DNA of 64,000 nucleotides from Cacajao melanocephalus (taxonomy: Eukaryota > Chordata > Mammalia > Primates > Pitheciidae). This document shows, in pieces, positions 51,301 through 64,000 of the stretch; the first letter of the stretch is position 1; every line of letters begins with the position of its first letter. The position numbers and the translations under genes are program-made. Where the stretch lies: contig CAUYLG010065645.1 of assembly GCA_963573385.1 (NCBI GenBank), forward strand, positions 46,480 through 110,479, written 5' to 3'. Below the pieces are notes generated by a model, which saw only the letters and a program-made list of their open reading frames with translations, was not told the origin of the DNA and did not search any database.

Positions 51301-52394
51301 GAATAAATACTAGTATTTACCACGTGTTATATCTATACTGCAGGATGTATACTATTTAAAGCACAAACTTGAAGCCAAACCCTTTTCTCACCTCCCCCAA
51401 AATATTTCCCAGAATAAATAAAGGAACAGAATGAGCAGAGCACCTGGTTCCAGCATGCAAGGCAGGAGCACGCAACCAGGAATCAGCAAGGCTCATTTTA
51501 TCACTGGTACGCTTCCAATCACGTCTGGTCTTTCTGACTTTCTATACACCATTGAGTTCACAGCCAAAGGGCCTATACTGGGAGAAGAAGTAACAATATA
51601 GAACAAACCTCCCTCTCCCCCTTAACACAAGGTCAGCATGGATAATCAGATCCTGCCTGATAGAACTGCAAGTTCAGACCCTTTGGGCAATTAGACTGTA
51701 ATATAATTGATTGAGCTACTTGGCATCCAAATAGACACAGTCAAGCCCACACTCTCTGGGTGACTGTAGAGACACAGAGTTGGTGGCTCAAGTGAAAAGC
51801 ACTACATGGAAATTTTTATTTGCATATATTATAGGTAGTAGACACAACATCTCCAGGAGCATCTATTGCTAGAAAGGAAACGTATATACTCTGTGACTTC
51901 TAGAACATGTACATTTGGACTGGATCTCACTGCAATTTATTTCTATATCTGCGGTATGACCAGATGGTGTATTGTGCTGACTGCTTTAAGGTGATGCATG
52001 TTCTTTTTTGTGCTACTGCTCAGAATCTTTTGTTTATACTGATAAGAAGTCTCAGAAACAGGCTTAAAATGCCTAACAATTTCACCAAAAACAAATGGAG
52101 TTAATTAAGCAGGTGCTTTATTTATTAAATAATGCTCACATCCAATATTCACAAACATCTATTGGAGAGTTAATAGTCATATTTTAAAGGTAAGGGAGCT
52201 AGAAAAAAGCTTAAGTAACTCATCCAGAGCATAACATAATCTTAGCCAATCTGTCATTTCAACCAAGACTATCCCAATTCCAGTTCCCATCCTACTCCCC
52301 ACACATAACATTACAATGCCTCCTAGAATTAAAATAGATCCTAGAATATTATTTATAAATTATACCTTCTCTATTCTAGCTGTATATTCATATC

Positions 52395-52690
52395 CCTTAG
52401 AGTGTTTAAAAAAAAATGCTACCAGGTCCCTCCTTCCAGACATTAATCTAATTGGTCTGACATGGGGCCCCAGCATGAGCATTAAAAAAAAAAAATCCCA
52501 GTTAGATACTGTGATGGGACCCATACTCCTAATCACTGCCTCACACAATATACTCATGTAACAAATCTGGACATGTACCCCTGTATCTAAAAGTTGAAAT
52601 TTAAACCAGATTTAATTTAATTTAAAAAATAAAGTTATTCATAACTTTTAAAAAAGATTCTCAGCTTAAAACGTGCAGCCAATTGTGAGA
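52395..52690 (+). repeat. MER5A-like hAT element split by an L1 tail
   Basis: Bases 52405-52490 ('ctaccaggtccctccttcca... taatctaattggtctgacat') and 52645-52690 ('aagattctcagctt... gtgcagccaattgtgaga') look like the two halves of one MER5A-type element. Between them, 52543-52605 is the last stretch of an L1 3' UTR ('actcatgtaacaaatctgga... tacccctgtatctaaaa'), i.e. a very short 5'-truncated L1 insertion. Confidence 0.6.
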
Positions 52691-53419
52691 CACGCTTATA
52701 TAATTAAGAACGTCTTTAAAGACACTGTTCTTTTTATTCCAATTGTGAACTTTCTGGAAACATAATTTAATACATCATTCTAAACCACAATGACTCTGAT
52801 CTTTTGGTGGAGGAAGGCACATACAACTAACCATCAGAGGTCCTGGGTACTTGTCAGTTTTTTAATTAGCTCTTCAGAACATCTGTGTTGTGGCAAAGTA
52901 TTTAATCTTTGACCCCCAGCCCCAGAGAGCCAAAAGAAAAAAAAAATCTAGCTGAAAATGTTTACATCTGCCTACTTAGAAGCTGGCAAAGAATTCATCC
53001 TCCTATAATCTTTCCAAATACGTCAATCTCAAACAAAACACCAACTGTACCCAAGACTCCAAGGTTAGGGCACTAAATTCCTCAGCCCTGTGAAATTTTA
53101 ATTAGAGCAGATGGCCTGCTGGATAATAACACCACTATAAAAAGTATTACACAAAACGGGTTTAAAAATCCTTTCTCTGAGAAGATTTAGCACTTGTTTA
53201 TTGAGCACATAAGTGGCAAAGATTTTGCTAGCTTTCTACTCATCTTCATGAATACCTAACATGGGTGCTAGTGTAGTGGACACCTATATTTTTGTCTGTT
53301 AAGCACTTCTGTCCTCCCTCATCCCCTATATCAACCTCCTATTTCCTTTGGGTACCCGCTTTCCCCCACTGCAATCATGAGCTTCTACCAGGGCTCCCCC
53401 AAACTGACCTTATGTTTCA

Positions 53420-53585
53420 GACGTTATTCTCAGAATGTGACATTTCACTTAATCATCACAATGACACTGAGGTGGGAGCTACTGCCCTCCTTTAACAGAT
53501 GATGAAAGTGAAGCTCAGAGAAGCTAAATGATGTGTGCAAGGTCTCAGGGACTGTAAGGGCCAGAACCTGGCTTCTGTCTATATT
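53420..53585 (-). repeat. MIR SINE, minus orientation
   Basis: 'cttaatcatcacaatgacac... aacagatgatgaaagtgaag... gtgcaaggtctcagggactg' is reverse MIR. Confidence 0.75.
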
Positions 53586-54159
53586 TTCTCTTTATCTTCT
53601 CCTTGTTGTCTTCTTAAGAGTCTGTGGCCTACATTTTCTTAGCGCCCAAGCCAATATCTATTTGAATCCAAAGTCCACAGTTTTGTACTTTGCCATAGTA
53701 TCTCCATGAAGAGAAGGTATACATGGTGAGTGTGACACAAAGAAACCAGGTCTCAATGATGCCCTATTGTATGAAAGTTACCAGAGTTTGGTCTAACAGG
53801 CATTGCGAAGGACAGATTGAGCCATACTGTCACTTATTTTAACACAGGACAGAGTCACATTATGAGCATGGAGAAATGGGGTATAGAAAAGAGAAAAGTT
53901 CACGAAGGCAGCTCCAAAGACTGTGTCTCTCTGACAATGCCTCCCTTATCCCCACCATCGCCTTACCTCAGCCTCTGTCCTTTATTCTTTAGATGTCAAA
54001 GTATATTTCAAATCTTTCTTGCCTCCTTTCTGCAGCTCCAGGGCCTTAAACCTTCTAGGTGTCCCTGCTTATGTACCTAGAGATCTCCCTCCCACCACCG
54101 TAGCCACCTCTGGTGCTCTGTTTCAGGTGTGAAGCACCCCCAAGCTCACAGAGAATCAC

Positions 54160-54285
54160 CAAATATTAAGGAGGAAGGGAACTTAGGTATCAATAATTCG
54201 CCTGGCTTCTTTGACACATCAAGAAATTGGGGCAAAGAGAGGGAAAGTGATCTGCCTAGCATCACACAGGCTACTGAACCTCACA
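54160..54285 (-). repeat. MIR-like fragment, minus orientation
   Basis: 'caagaaattggggcaaagag... gatctgcctagcatcacaca' is a reverse MIR-type core. Confidence 0.55.
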
Positions 54286-54359
54286 GGGAACATGCACCTC
54301 ACCTCTTAGCTCAGGCTGCCTGCATCCCTGCTTGTTTTTGGAAACATCTCTTCTAAGCA

Positions 54360-54550
54360 GCCTTCTCTTAGCACCATGAAACATTATCTTTAATGTTACC
54401 TGGTACTTCGTACCCACCTCCACTGACACCACTACATCCTAACTGCCTGCTGTCTGTGTCCTTGAAGACAAGGATTATCTCTTATTATATTTGTGTTTTA
54501 GATCCCAGCATAATGCCAAATGCTTATGAGGTATCTAAACAATATTACCA
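54360..54550 (+). repeat. L2 LINE 3' end
   Basis: 'ctgtgtccttgaagacaagg... atcccagcataatgccaaat' corresponds to the L2 3' end. Pyrimidine-rich DNA at 53930-54080 may be an upstream part. Confidence 0.6.
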
Positions 54551-54554
54551 AAAA

Positions 54555-54835
54555 TAGCTGATGCTTATGGATAATTTATTATAAGCCTGGTAGCATGTAA
54601 GTATTTTACTGGTACTAAGTTTTGTACTCACAAAAATCCAGGTGAGGAACCCGAGCTAGAGAGAGATTAAATAACTTTCCTAGGGTCACACACCCAGCAA
54701 GTCAAACTTTTGGCAGCTGGTTTTGTAGCCCATGTTCAGACACTCGTAATATGATCCCTGACAGTTCCACAACTGTCAAATGGCAAAGCCAGACTCAAGA
54801 ACAGAGCCCCTGCACTTAACCCACTGCTCCTTATA
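54555..54835 (-). repeat. MIR SINE, minus orientation
   Basis: 'gctgatgcttatggataatt... aaaaatccaggtgaggaacc... taactttcctagggtcacac... cttaacccactgctcc' is a long reverse MIR. Confidence 0.65.
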
Positions 54836-55454
54836 AATGCTTGTTGGAGGAATGAGGACCCAAGTTTTCTAAGTTTTTGGCTACTGCTTCTTTCTAAATC
54901 ACAAAAGCTATGAAAAAACAGTTCACAACGTGTTACATGTGGCCCACAGTTATTAATTGATCAATTTATTCATTTATTTGTAATGTGTAAATGTCTTTAA
55001 ATGTGCATTTCTGTTAAATTCCTGGCCCCTGAAAATAATCAGGATTCAACATCCTTGACTTTTCTGCACCAGACCCCATAACTGTAATACTAGGCAGACA
55101 CAGTGCATGAGTCTTTTGGATAGTTTCCTATTCCTGAGATACATTTTCCAAATCCAATATATAATGTATGACTTATCACTAATGGACATTAAGAACCAGG
55201 ATGTTCATGGATATTGCCCATATCAACAATTTGTTTTTAATTCAGTAGGTTTTTAATTGTTCTCACTGTGAGTCTTTTACTGAAACAGTGCTAGAGTACC
55301 CAACAACCGGTCTTGAAAAGAAAGAAGGATAAGCATAAAGGCTATTGTTTAGCCAGACTTAACAAACCCCATTCATGAAAAACAGCAGCCTTTAGCTAAA
55401 ATACTTTCTCATTAATCAGCTTAAAAAGATAAATGGCCCACCAGACACAAAATA

Positions 55455-55665
55455 TTAATTGTAATGATTGCTAACAATTATCGAATACTTATTACTGAAC
55501 ATTTTGGCACTATGCCATGTATGTCACATACATAATCTCATTTAACCCTTACTGTACCCTGAGAGGTGGATAAACTATTAAGCCGATTTAACAGATGAGG
55601 AGACTGAGACACATATAGGATAAACTACTTAACCACAGTATTTGCTGGACTTATTCAATTCAAAG
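55455..55665 (-). repeat. MIR SINE, minus orientation
   Basis: 'ctaacaattatcgaatactt', 'atctcatttaacccttactg', 'acagatgaggagactgagac' form a clear reverse MIR. Confidence 0.8.
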
Positions 55666-55984
55666 CGTTATTTGTTGAGAACTATCCATGATAGAAATGG
55701 CAGGAATTATGCATTTCACAATTTATTTTTATGATAATTCAATGCCTTTTTTCCGGCACCCTGTGTAGCAAGGCTGAGGACTGAGACTGGAACACTGCTG
55801 TACCAGGAAACAGCAGGATAAAATGGAAAAAGAAGGCATGTTGGAGTCAAGCTTTAAAAACTTGGTTTTGCCACTTACTGTTAAACGAAGGACAGGTGAG
55901 AAGCCCCAGCCTCTACTCTTTAACTTAAAAATGAGGCCAATCATCAGTATATTTCATGAGATCTTATTAGAGTTAAATGACATA

Positions 55985-56285
55985 CACACATGAAACACCT
56001 ACACATTACATAGTTGCTCCTCCAATAAATACAATCTCCTGTCTCCTTCTTCCTTCAGGTTATTCTTCAGTGATCACCTTCCATGGGAAATCTCCCCTGA
56101 ATCCAACAGGCTGAGCAGGAATCCCTCTATTCTGGCATTTATCACTGCTCAATATGTAATGCTCTGTGTATCCTCTACTGGACTGGGAGCTTCCAGGAGC
56201 TTCACTGCCCATCCTGGTGTCTAACAAAGCGCCTGAAAACAGTAGGCACCCAGAAGACATACTGACTAAGCGAACTGACTGAATA
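55985..56285 (+). repeat. L2 LINE 3' end
   Basis: Typical L2 terminal order ('gtgatcaccttccatgggaa... actgggagcttccaggagct... cctgaaaacagtaggcaccc... tgactgaat'). Confidence 0.7.
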
Positions 56286-58129
56286 CATGGATAAACAAGT
56301 ACTTCAGAAGAGTGGTAACTTCAGCTTCCACTGAAAATAATTTTAGACGTGGGTGATTTCTGCAGAAAGTAGGAAAGAAAACATGTTCACAAGAAATTTT
56401 ACTTTACAGGTCCAACTGCCTGTGCTTATTTTACTTTCCAGTTATTAACTGACACCATTCTTTTTAGTAGAAATGAAAAGAAGATTGAATGAATCAGTTT
56501 ATAAAAGTAGAGTTGAATTGTTGTAGGCTTTGCAGTAAAGCAGACATAGGCTGGAGTCTTGATTTTGTTCTTTTAAAAATAATTCTTTTTAAAATTCCGA
56601 TGCTCTAAAAATGATTTCAGGTGACTTTTGCTATTTAATAATTAAATGTACTTAGGCAAAATATTTACTTTTCTTTGGTCTTACCTGTAAGGTAGAGATA
56701 ATACCCATCTGGCAGGATTATGAAGATCAGAAATATTTTACTAGGGGCAAAAGTAGAAGTTGAGTAATATTATGTATTTTTATGACTAGATAGTACATAT
56801 AATTATTTTAACATGATCTTCCTCTCTTAAGAACTGTCATGGCCGAGAGCCAATTCTAGCTTAACAAATACATTTCTCTGTCACACTAGAGAGTTATTTT
56901 TCTTATATATGATACTTATGTTCTATCCCTTAACTCTTTAGTAGAGAGTTTGAAGCTCTTGCTTCTCCGGATAGCGTAAATGAAACTATTTTTGCCAGCG
57001 TTGTTAAAATAATGCTAGCCTGGGTGCAAACAAGTAGGGACAAGAACGTATGTGTAAAAATGAATGTGTTGATAAAGCTAAAGAAATTAATATTTTAATC
57101 GCTTTTTGTATGTGGAGTGTCAATGATACTAGCTAACTACCAAAATGCTATTCTCCACCATAGAACCTATCTACTCAACCCTTGCAAATTCCTAATGTCT
57201 AACTACTAAATTCCACAGTCAGATAACAACTCATTCTTAGCCTGGGCAACCTCCCTGAGGCAGCACTTAGCATATGTTATGTAATTTTCTACTTTCAGAT
57301 ATGGAATAAAACATTATTTTTCCTCATTCCACAAACTTGTAATTGAAAATAAAAAAGAAGAGATACATCAATTTGAAGTTCTTCTGCAGTACTTGAAATA
57401 TTATGTAACTAGATAAAATGATTTTATTATTCAGCAAACAATCATTGAGCAATTGTTGTGGACCAGGCACTATCCATCGAAGGCTTTACACTTTGTGCTT
57501 TGGTTTGCAGTGCAGTCAGTTATCTGATTGTCTTGTTAGTCCAGGACTCTTCAATTTCTGCTTAGAGATGATGATGGACACGACATGCTCTCTTCTCACA
57601 GTCACTGTAACATTTCACTCCAGTTCATGTCCTGTATAGTCTCCTCTCTGATGACATGCTTCTAGTTTCTTTACATTGCAATCATCCTTCATATTCCTTC
57701 CAGATTGCCTCTTAATTACTCCAATTAAAGTGTAGTTATATTCATACATCATCCAAAAAATACTTTGTTTGCTCACATTGCCTACTCAGAATAAGTCCAG
57801 ACCGCGAAACTGGCGGCCGACCAACATGGCTACAACTGAACTCTCCTGTTTCATCTCTGACATCCCTTACTTAGCTAGATTCCAAATGAACTAGACCATA
57901 AACGCCTCCCTCAATGTGTTCTTTGCTTGAGTTAGTCTTATTCCCATCTCTATCTATAGATCCCCTGCCCCTCCAGAACAAACATAACTTTTTTTGGAAG
58001 TATTTAGCTGCTAACCTCTAACTGATTCACATTCTGCTTTGAACTTTTGGATAGAGTTCAGGTATATCCTCTAGCTTCAGAATTTTCTGGTACCTTGAAT
58101 TTTTATTATTTGTCTCTATTGATTTAATG

Positions 58130-58370
58130 TGAAGGGAAAAAGTATCATAGAAAGACTCAGAACTATTCCGGCTTTGTCAATTGCCACTTGTGTAACCTCC
58201 GGGAAGTCACCATAACCTCTCTCTCAGCCTGTTTCTTTACCTATAATCTGTGATGAAAATAATGCCAACTTCACAAGGTTATTGAAGATGTGTATAAAGT
58301 GAGAGGAGATAGATGAAAGAACTTAGCAACAGTGCTGGCATGCAATAGCCACTGAAAATAAAACACTTGG
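58130..58370 (+). repeat. MIR SINE, plus orientation
   Basis: 'ttgccacttgtgtaacctcc... taacctctctctcagcctgt... aacagtgctggcatgcaata' fits MIR. Confidence 0.65.
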
Positions 58371-59249
58371 AAGACAATACAACACTGCCCAAATATTATT
58401 GTTAAGTCATATGTGGGACTGTTAGGGGGACAAACAAACTTTTTCTTCAGAATAAGGTATTTCAAAGTGGGTTCTGAAGTTTCATAGGATGATATGTGGA
58501 AAAAGGCATCTTATGGTTAAATGATTTTAGATGTTAAGTTAAAAATAATTCAAAAGTGCTTCTTAATCGTAGGGTTTCTCAGACTCTTTTAGAAGATCAT
58601 GGAATGCACCATGTGTTCAACCTTTCTATATTGAACAGAAATGCAGTTTCTCATTCTGGGTTGGAAGGCATGAGAGGAACTGAAGTGACCTAAAAGAACT
58701 GGGAGCAGAGGGGAAAGGTGTGTATCAATCATGTGTGAATGGAAATAAGGCAAATTAAAGTAGGGATGGGAGGACAGGCTTTCTCTTTCTCCCTCCCATC
58801 TCAAAGAAGGGAACAGTTGTACAGTAGTCATAAACTTACCTGACTACAGAACTCTTATCTAATGCTGTATCTCAGAGGGCTAGTGTTCCTCTTCACACAG
58901 TTTAGCAACCACTCATCTGGAAATAGTGGTGGTATATGTGGGAGTGGTTGCAGGTAGAGGGGTTTGTGGATAGAGACATTCATTAACTGATTTTCCATTA
59001 CCTTGTGTATTTTTTATACCCTCACCTACATAGTGCTACCCCCATTTTTACCTTTCTCTATTTTTCCTGAGACTAGCCCAAAATGAAATACAGGTGTTTT
59101 TGAAAATATGATTTTAACAGAGTAGATGAAAGTTGGAAACAACTGATCTGATTGGTTATGAGAGGAATTACCCTCTCTGATAGACAGAGCAATGTTCCCC
59201 AATCCAGAACCCCAGGTAGGTTGGCTGCATCGCCTAGGTGGTTCCTAAC

Positions 59250-59440
59250 CATTCCTTATGATATCTATTGTCACATACATGTACAATTACTTTTTTAAAT
59301 TTACTTTCTCTCTAGATAATAAAGTTCTTGAGAGCAGAAGTGACACACACTTGGAGTGTCTATCTTGCCAGCAGATATCATAGAGCCTGTTGGCATGTAC
59401 TGCTCAAGACGTAATTTATGAACGAACTGTTCTGTAAAAG
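59250..59440 (+). repeat. L2 LINE 3' end
   Basis: 'ataaagttcttgagagcaga... ttggcatgtactgctcaaga... gaacgaactgttctg' fits L2 terminal sequence. Confidence 0.6.
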
Positions 59441-60488
59441 GGAAAGAAAAACGAGATGATTCCAATTTAAAATGAACAAAAGAAATTGTGACTTCTCTAT
59501 GCCGATATCCTTTACATTGAATCCCTTTATACTTCAGACAGCTTAAGACAAGGAATTAGGAGACTTGAGTTTTCACCCTGATGTTGCTACAAACGATCTT
59601 GGTCACTATGGGCACATCAAGCCTTCTCTCTGGGATCAGTTTCACCAGCTGTGAAGGGAGATAATTTATTTGCTCCCTTTTTCCAAACAGAATTGAAGGT
59701 GACCCTTGAGACATCTCAAGCTCTTGACTAATGTAGTTAAACTTGTGGGAGAGCTGAGAATAATGGTCCCTTGATGGGAAAGATTTCTCAAATTGAGAGT
59801 TTTATAAATATAAGGCATTTGTTAAGCAATCATTATCTAGAGCAAATGCACTCTATCAGCTTGATTAGCCATAAGTTATTGGTTGCAAAAATCAGAAACC
59901 CATTGATTTGTCTAGGCCATTTCGAGGGTAGCTCCTAGGAGTGACAGAATTGCTGAAAGACTCAGGCTATTCCAGGAACTCTAGAAAATAGAATCAGTCT
60001 CTCAAATACCATCAGGTCAGCTTAATTTTTTTCTATCTGCCCTCAGGTTTTTGCAAATAAAGAAGTTCAGAGTTTCTGGGTTCATATGCTTATAGTTTTG
60101 CCCCTAAAGAGAAAAGGCTTCCTACCCTCAACCTCTGTTAGAGAAATCCTGAGGAAGGACTCTCATGACTGTAGCTTCAGGCCTATGTTCATATTCAAGA
60201 CTAGAACAACTCCAAGTCCCAGAAACGCTGGTACCACAAGTGGATACACTTGGGTAATGTGGACACTATCGGCCAGTTACAGTGACTTGAGAGACACAGT
60301 ATGGGGCTACAATTGAGGCTATTATACTGGACATGCAAAAAAGACAAGCTGAGGAAAGTAGAGTTGAAACATAAATCACTCGAAGAAAGGCACCCTTCAT
60401 TGGAAAGGTATAAAGCAGTTGCTCAATAAATTTGACAGAAAAACAAACAACTAAATAAATAAAAGATATTTCTTATAGTTTAAGAACT

Positions 60489-60797
60489 GGTAACGTGTGG
60501 TGGCTCACGCCTGTAATCCTAGTACTTCGGGAGGCTGAGGTGGGCAGATCACTTGAGGTCAGGAGTTCGAGACTCGAGGTCAGGAGTTCTAACATGTTGA
60601 AACCCTGTCTCTACTAAAAATACAAAAATAAGTTGGGCATGGTGGCATGTACCTGTAATCTCAGCTACTCAGGAGGCTGAGACATGAGAATCGTTTGAAC
60701 TCAGGAGGTGGAGGTTGCAGTCAGCAGAGATCACGCCACTGCACTACAGCCTAAACAACAGAGCAAGAATCCACCTCAGGAAAAAAAAAAAAAAAAG
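60489..60797 (+). mobile_element. Alu SINE with internal scramble
   Basis: It lacks the first few bases (starts 'taacgtgtggtggctcacgc'). The phrase 'gaggtcaggagttc' is duplicated at about 60555-60590 in place of the normal 'gagaccagcctggccaac' segment. The second monomer and 16-base A-tail are normal. The flanking word aagaact is a possible target-site duplication. Confidence 0.92.
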
Positions 60798-61859
60798 AAC
60801 TCCCTTAGTTTCAATCTTGTGGTTGTTTTTACAGAATTCTGATTCAAATAGATTCAAAAGGACAATACCTTTGCCAGAGAAAAGATGTTTTTGCTTCAAC
60901 TGTGAACTTTAAAAATGTTAATTTTGTTGCTGAGAACCACTTATGATATATTACATGCTTTCTTGCATTCTCAAACATTATTCAGAAGACAATATGGCTT
61001 TTCTTACAGATCCTGGGTGCCTTTTATTTTTTCTCTTTTGCCTCTAGTTGTTATTATGTATATGTAATTATAGCTCTATAACTAATGAGCCAATCTTATA
61101 GGCTGCCATTTTAAGGACAAATATGGCTTAAAATGAATAAGATGGAGTTATTTTTAATACACAAATACACACATATTTCTTATAGAATGAACAGAACAAA
61201 AAATGTTAACAGTTAAATGAATTAGTGGTTTGATTACAAATAATTTTAATCTTCTATTTTATAATTGTGACCATTTTCTAAGTTCCCTATAAAGTGCATA
61301 TACTATTCTAATATTCATATTCAAAGGTGTGGAACAAAGAAAATAACAGTGATACACTTTGAACCAACAATAGTGTAGGAAGTTCTAATATCTTTATTTT
61401 ACCTATGAAGCCCAGAAAATAGGAAGGGAGCAGCACATTTGGAAATATTCCACAAACTGAAAAATAGAAATATCTAAGAATGAATGGAAAACTAACTAGG
61501 TTATTCTCACAGATGGGAAACAGTCCACAAAATAGAGTCTGGAAAAAAAAAGTAAAGACAGGAAGCTCAGAAACAGAAATTCTAACTATATAGTCATGAG
61601 TAATCCAACAAAGAAGAAAAAGGAAACCCATCTAAAAGAAGCTAGTTTGACTACAGAACATCTCAGGTAAAATCAAGTTTTAAAATAACATGTACAAAAG
61701 ACAGAAGGAGAAGGGAAGTGAAGGCAGAACAGATTCAAATGGTATCTGAACTCATCCACACGGGCTCAGGAAGCTAAAATGAAATCTAAGGACAAACTTG
61801 AAGAAAACTCTAAAGGCTGAAAAAGACAGTTTTGGAGTTTATTCAGAGCAAAAGTATTA

Positions 61860-62345
61860 TCACTGAAGAGATAGACTAGCACTACAAGTTTAGCAGATGA
61901 CACAGAAAATGGAGACCTAAACACAATAAACTAACTTCATTTACTTCCATAATGAAGATTTCAGACTGAGCAATCAGGAGACTCCTTTGCTCATCTGATC
62001 TTTAGTATAATGCCCCTCTTAATGTCCCTGTTGACAAGGTGACTATGGATTGGTTCCAAGGTAAAATGGCTAGATTTGTATGGGCTCAAACTGTGCCTGA
62101 AGACTATTAATTATTTAATTACATTAAACAATAATAGTTTCTCAGGTGGTAGTACAAGGCTCAAACCTCTGTCCAGAACTAACCTCATTTTTATCCGAAG
62201 ATTAGATGCAGTCATAAAAGGCATACTTATCAAGCTTTTGTTAGACCCGAAGGCAAGAAGTGGAACTGACATGAGGGATGAAATTAGAATTTTAGAATGT
62301 TCTCAGCGTGATGATTACTTCAGTTCATTGTTGGTCAGTATAAAA
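61860..62345 (+). repeat. Possible CR1/L3-like ancient LINE fragment
   Basis: Phrases such as 'tagcagatgacacagaaaat' and 'gatgcagtcataaaaggcat' resemble an ancient LINE coding region I know only loosely. Low confidence. The 90-codon frame at 62076-62348 may be a relic of it. Confidence 0.3.
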
Positions 62346-62349
62346 TAGT

Positions 62350-62720
62350 TCATCATTTTTGAAAATCTGTATGAAAATATGTGACAAGAACATAAAAATG
62401 TCCATTCCCTTTGATCTAGTAAATCTACTAAGAATAAGCCTTAATAAAATAATATTAAAGGTATAAAATAATTTATGTATAAAAATACCCATCATGATAT
62501 TATTTAAAATAGTAAAAACCAAAAAGGTATTGTAAGAAAAGGAGGCTTAATAACAGGGAATATTATGAACATCTTTATAATATGGTATGGTTCAGTTATT
62601 AAAAATTATATTTACAAATAGTTCACCACGGAAATGCTCATATTTTTTAAGTTGCACACACTATGATATAATTAAGAAGTATGACAATGTTAGCAGTGAT
62701 TAATCCTGTATAGGAATTTC
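62350..62720 (+). repeat. Old L1M/L1ME 3' fragment
   Basis: 'ccctttgatctagtaaatct... aaaatacccatcatgatatt... tttaaaatagtaaaaacc... gttcagttattaaaaattat... acactatgatataatt' follows old L1ME order. Confidence 0.65.
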
Positions 62721-63089
62721 TGTGTGATTCTTTCCATTATTAATTTCCATGTTTTCTAAACTAAACAAATGTATTTTCTCTATTTTGGCATTTCAATATT
62801 TACCCTGGCTATCAATATGCAATATCTCCTCTTCCTTTTTAACAGAACACTGATTTCTGCATAGGTAGCTAAAATTTTATTGCCCTGGCTTCCTTGTGCT
62901 AATGGTAGTTATGACTAATGAAATGTAAACAGAAGTCTACTGAGTGGGGTTTCTGATACAACTATTGATTTCTGAACTTTAATCTATGGCGCTACCACTT
63001 TTAATGTGCTTGATCTCATCTGATTTCTAAACTTTAAAAGTGGGGCAGGCAGATGTAGTTTTTACATGCCTTTTACTCTTAACCTTTCC

Positions 63090-63625
63090 AGAATACTTAA
63101 CCTGCCCAGAAAGTAATATGGCAGACAGAATTCTAATTCTAATGTTCCCAAGATGCCCAACTCCTAGGGTCATACCTATTGAGTGATGGTGGGACCTACT
63201 AATATGATGGCATAGTCACTCCCTTGATTGGGTTACTTTCCATAAGACTCCATTGTAGCAAACTAGAGAGAGATTCTCTTTCTGACCTTGAAGAGGTAAG
63301 CTGCCATCCTGTAAAAAGGCCACATGGTTAAGAACTCAGATCAGCCTCTAGGAGCTAAGAGCAATCCCCAGGCAACAGCCAGCAAGAAAATAGAAATCTC
63401 AGTCCTACAACCAAAAGGAACTGAGTTTTGACAACAACCTGAATGAGCATGGAAGAGGATCCCAAAGTTTCGATGAGAACACAGGTATGGCCAACAACTT
63501 GGTTTTAGCATGATGAGAATCTGAGTAGAAGACCCAGCCAACCTGTGCTAGGACTATTGACTCATGGAAGCTGTGAAATCGTAAATGTGTGTTATTTTAA
63601 GCTGCCAAGTTTATGACAATGCATT
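63090..63625 (+). repeat. MaLR/MLT1-like LTR, plus orientation
   Basis: Ordered blocks 'ggcagacagaattctaattc', 'tgagtgatggtgggacctac', 'gggttactttccataagact', 'taagagcaatccccaggcaa', 'gtgttattttaagctgccaa' match an MLT1-type LTR. The stretch to 64000 holds nothing I can name. Confidence 0.6.
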
Positions 63626-64000
63626 ACACAGGAAAAGAAAACAGAAACAAATATCCTCATCTTATAACCATAAGGAAGAAAGAAATGCGCTTAGGCTGGT
63701 GATCCAGGAAGTTGAGCCATTCATGATATCCTTGAACTGCAGCGCCAGCCCTGGATACATACCTCAAGACTTGTTTCATGTTATAAATGAGCTCTTCTTT
63801 GGTTAAATCACAATTTTTAGGGTCTCTTTCAAATGTATATGGACACAACTCTAACTGAAATAGATGTTTTACTTTTAAGGGTAAAAATAATCGATTAAAA
63901 GTGGGAGGTGGGGAGTTGGGGAGAGATAGCATGGGAAGAAATGCCAGATATAGGTGAAGGGGAGGAAAGCAGCAAATCACACTGCCACATGTGTACCTAT

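Larger units (their letters stand above)
47408..64000 (-). other. RAB38: RAB38 last intron (5' part lies beyond the window)
   Basis: Defined by the acceptor at 47408; the donor and preceding exons are not in the window. It holds MIR, L2, MaLR remnants, one Alu and much unassigned AT-rich DNA. Stretches with nothing I can name include 48240-49740, 51300-52390, 56300-58120, 59450-60480, 60800-61860 and 63640-64000. Confidence 0.85.

Noticed and set aside
63657..63980. 107-codon minus-strand frame ending near a MaLR LTR
   Set aside because: The central part looks protein-like by eye, but I recognise no family, it is not a RAB38 exon I know, and no good acceptor/donor pair was evident. Worth a protein search, not a gene call.

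Overview
This is catarrhine or hominoid nuclear DNA: AT-rich, with almost no coding sequence, full-length Alu elements (including one AluY-like copy), primate-type L1s, MaLR and ERV LTRs, and many ancient L2 and MIR fragments. I found only two exonic segments. One is a 187-bp internal coding exon on the + strand at 5833-6019, which I recognise as TANC2 (residues about 120-182, Ser/Thr/Pro-rich N-terminal region). The other is the terminal exon of RAB38 on the - strand: coding 47255-47407, with a 3' UTR running down to about 46550. Everything else is intron, intergenic DNA or repeats. No RNA gene, CRISPR array or prokaryotic feature was seen.

Layout. 1-11723: TANC2 intron-exon-intron DNA, Alu-rich (five full Alus plus one monomer in 11 kb), ending in an L1 3' UTR. 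11724-12409: a full-length solo LTR (TG...CA, minus orientation). 12410-46550: Alu-poor intergenic DNA built of L1, L2, MaLR, an ERV1 remnant, a twin-primed L1 and several unusual hairpins; its only Alu copies are at about 41.5 and 45.8 kb. 46550-47407: RAB38 3' UTR and last coding exon. 47408-64000: RAB38 intron with sparse MIR, L2, MaLR and one Alu.

Main observation. From general knowledge, TANC2 lies on human 17q23 and RAB38 on human 11q14, so they should not share a 64-kb window. The window therefore carries an interlocus junction. It could be an evolutionary synteny breakpoint (gibbons are the primates best known for these), a somatic rearrangement, or a chimeric clone or assembly. My best candidate for the join is the solo LTR at 11724-12409. 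Its two flanks are non-contiguous L1 positions, it has no matching target-site duplication, and Alu density changes there. Together these fit ectopic LTR-LTR recombination. If that is right, TANC2 is cut in an early intron and points tail-to-tail toward RAB38, whose last exon and 3' UTR look intact.

A second unusual signal is a cluster of three perfect 20-21 bp inverted repeats with 3-7 bp loops inside 810 bp (19.13-19.94 kb). One of them is a reverse-complement insert in an ancient MIR, a pattern expected from template-switch replication. Repeat family names here come from recognition of consensus motifs, not from a database search; subfamily names and boundaries are approximate.
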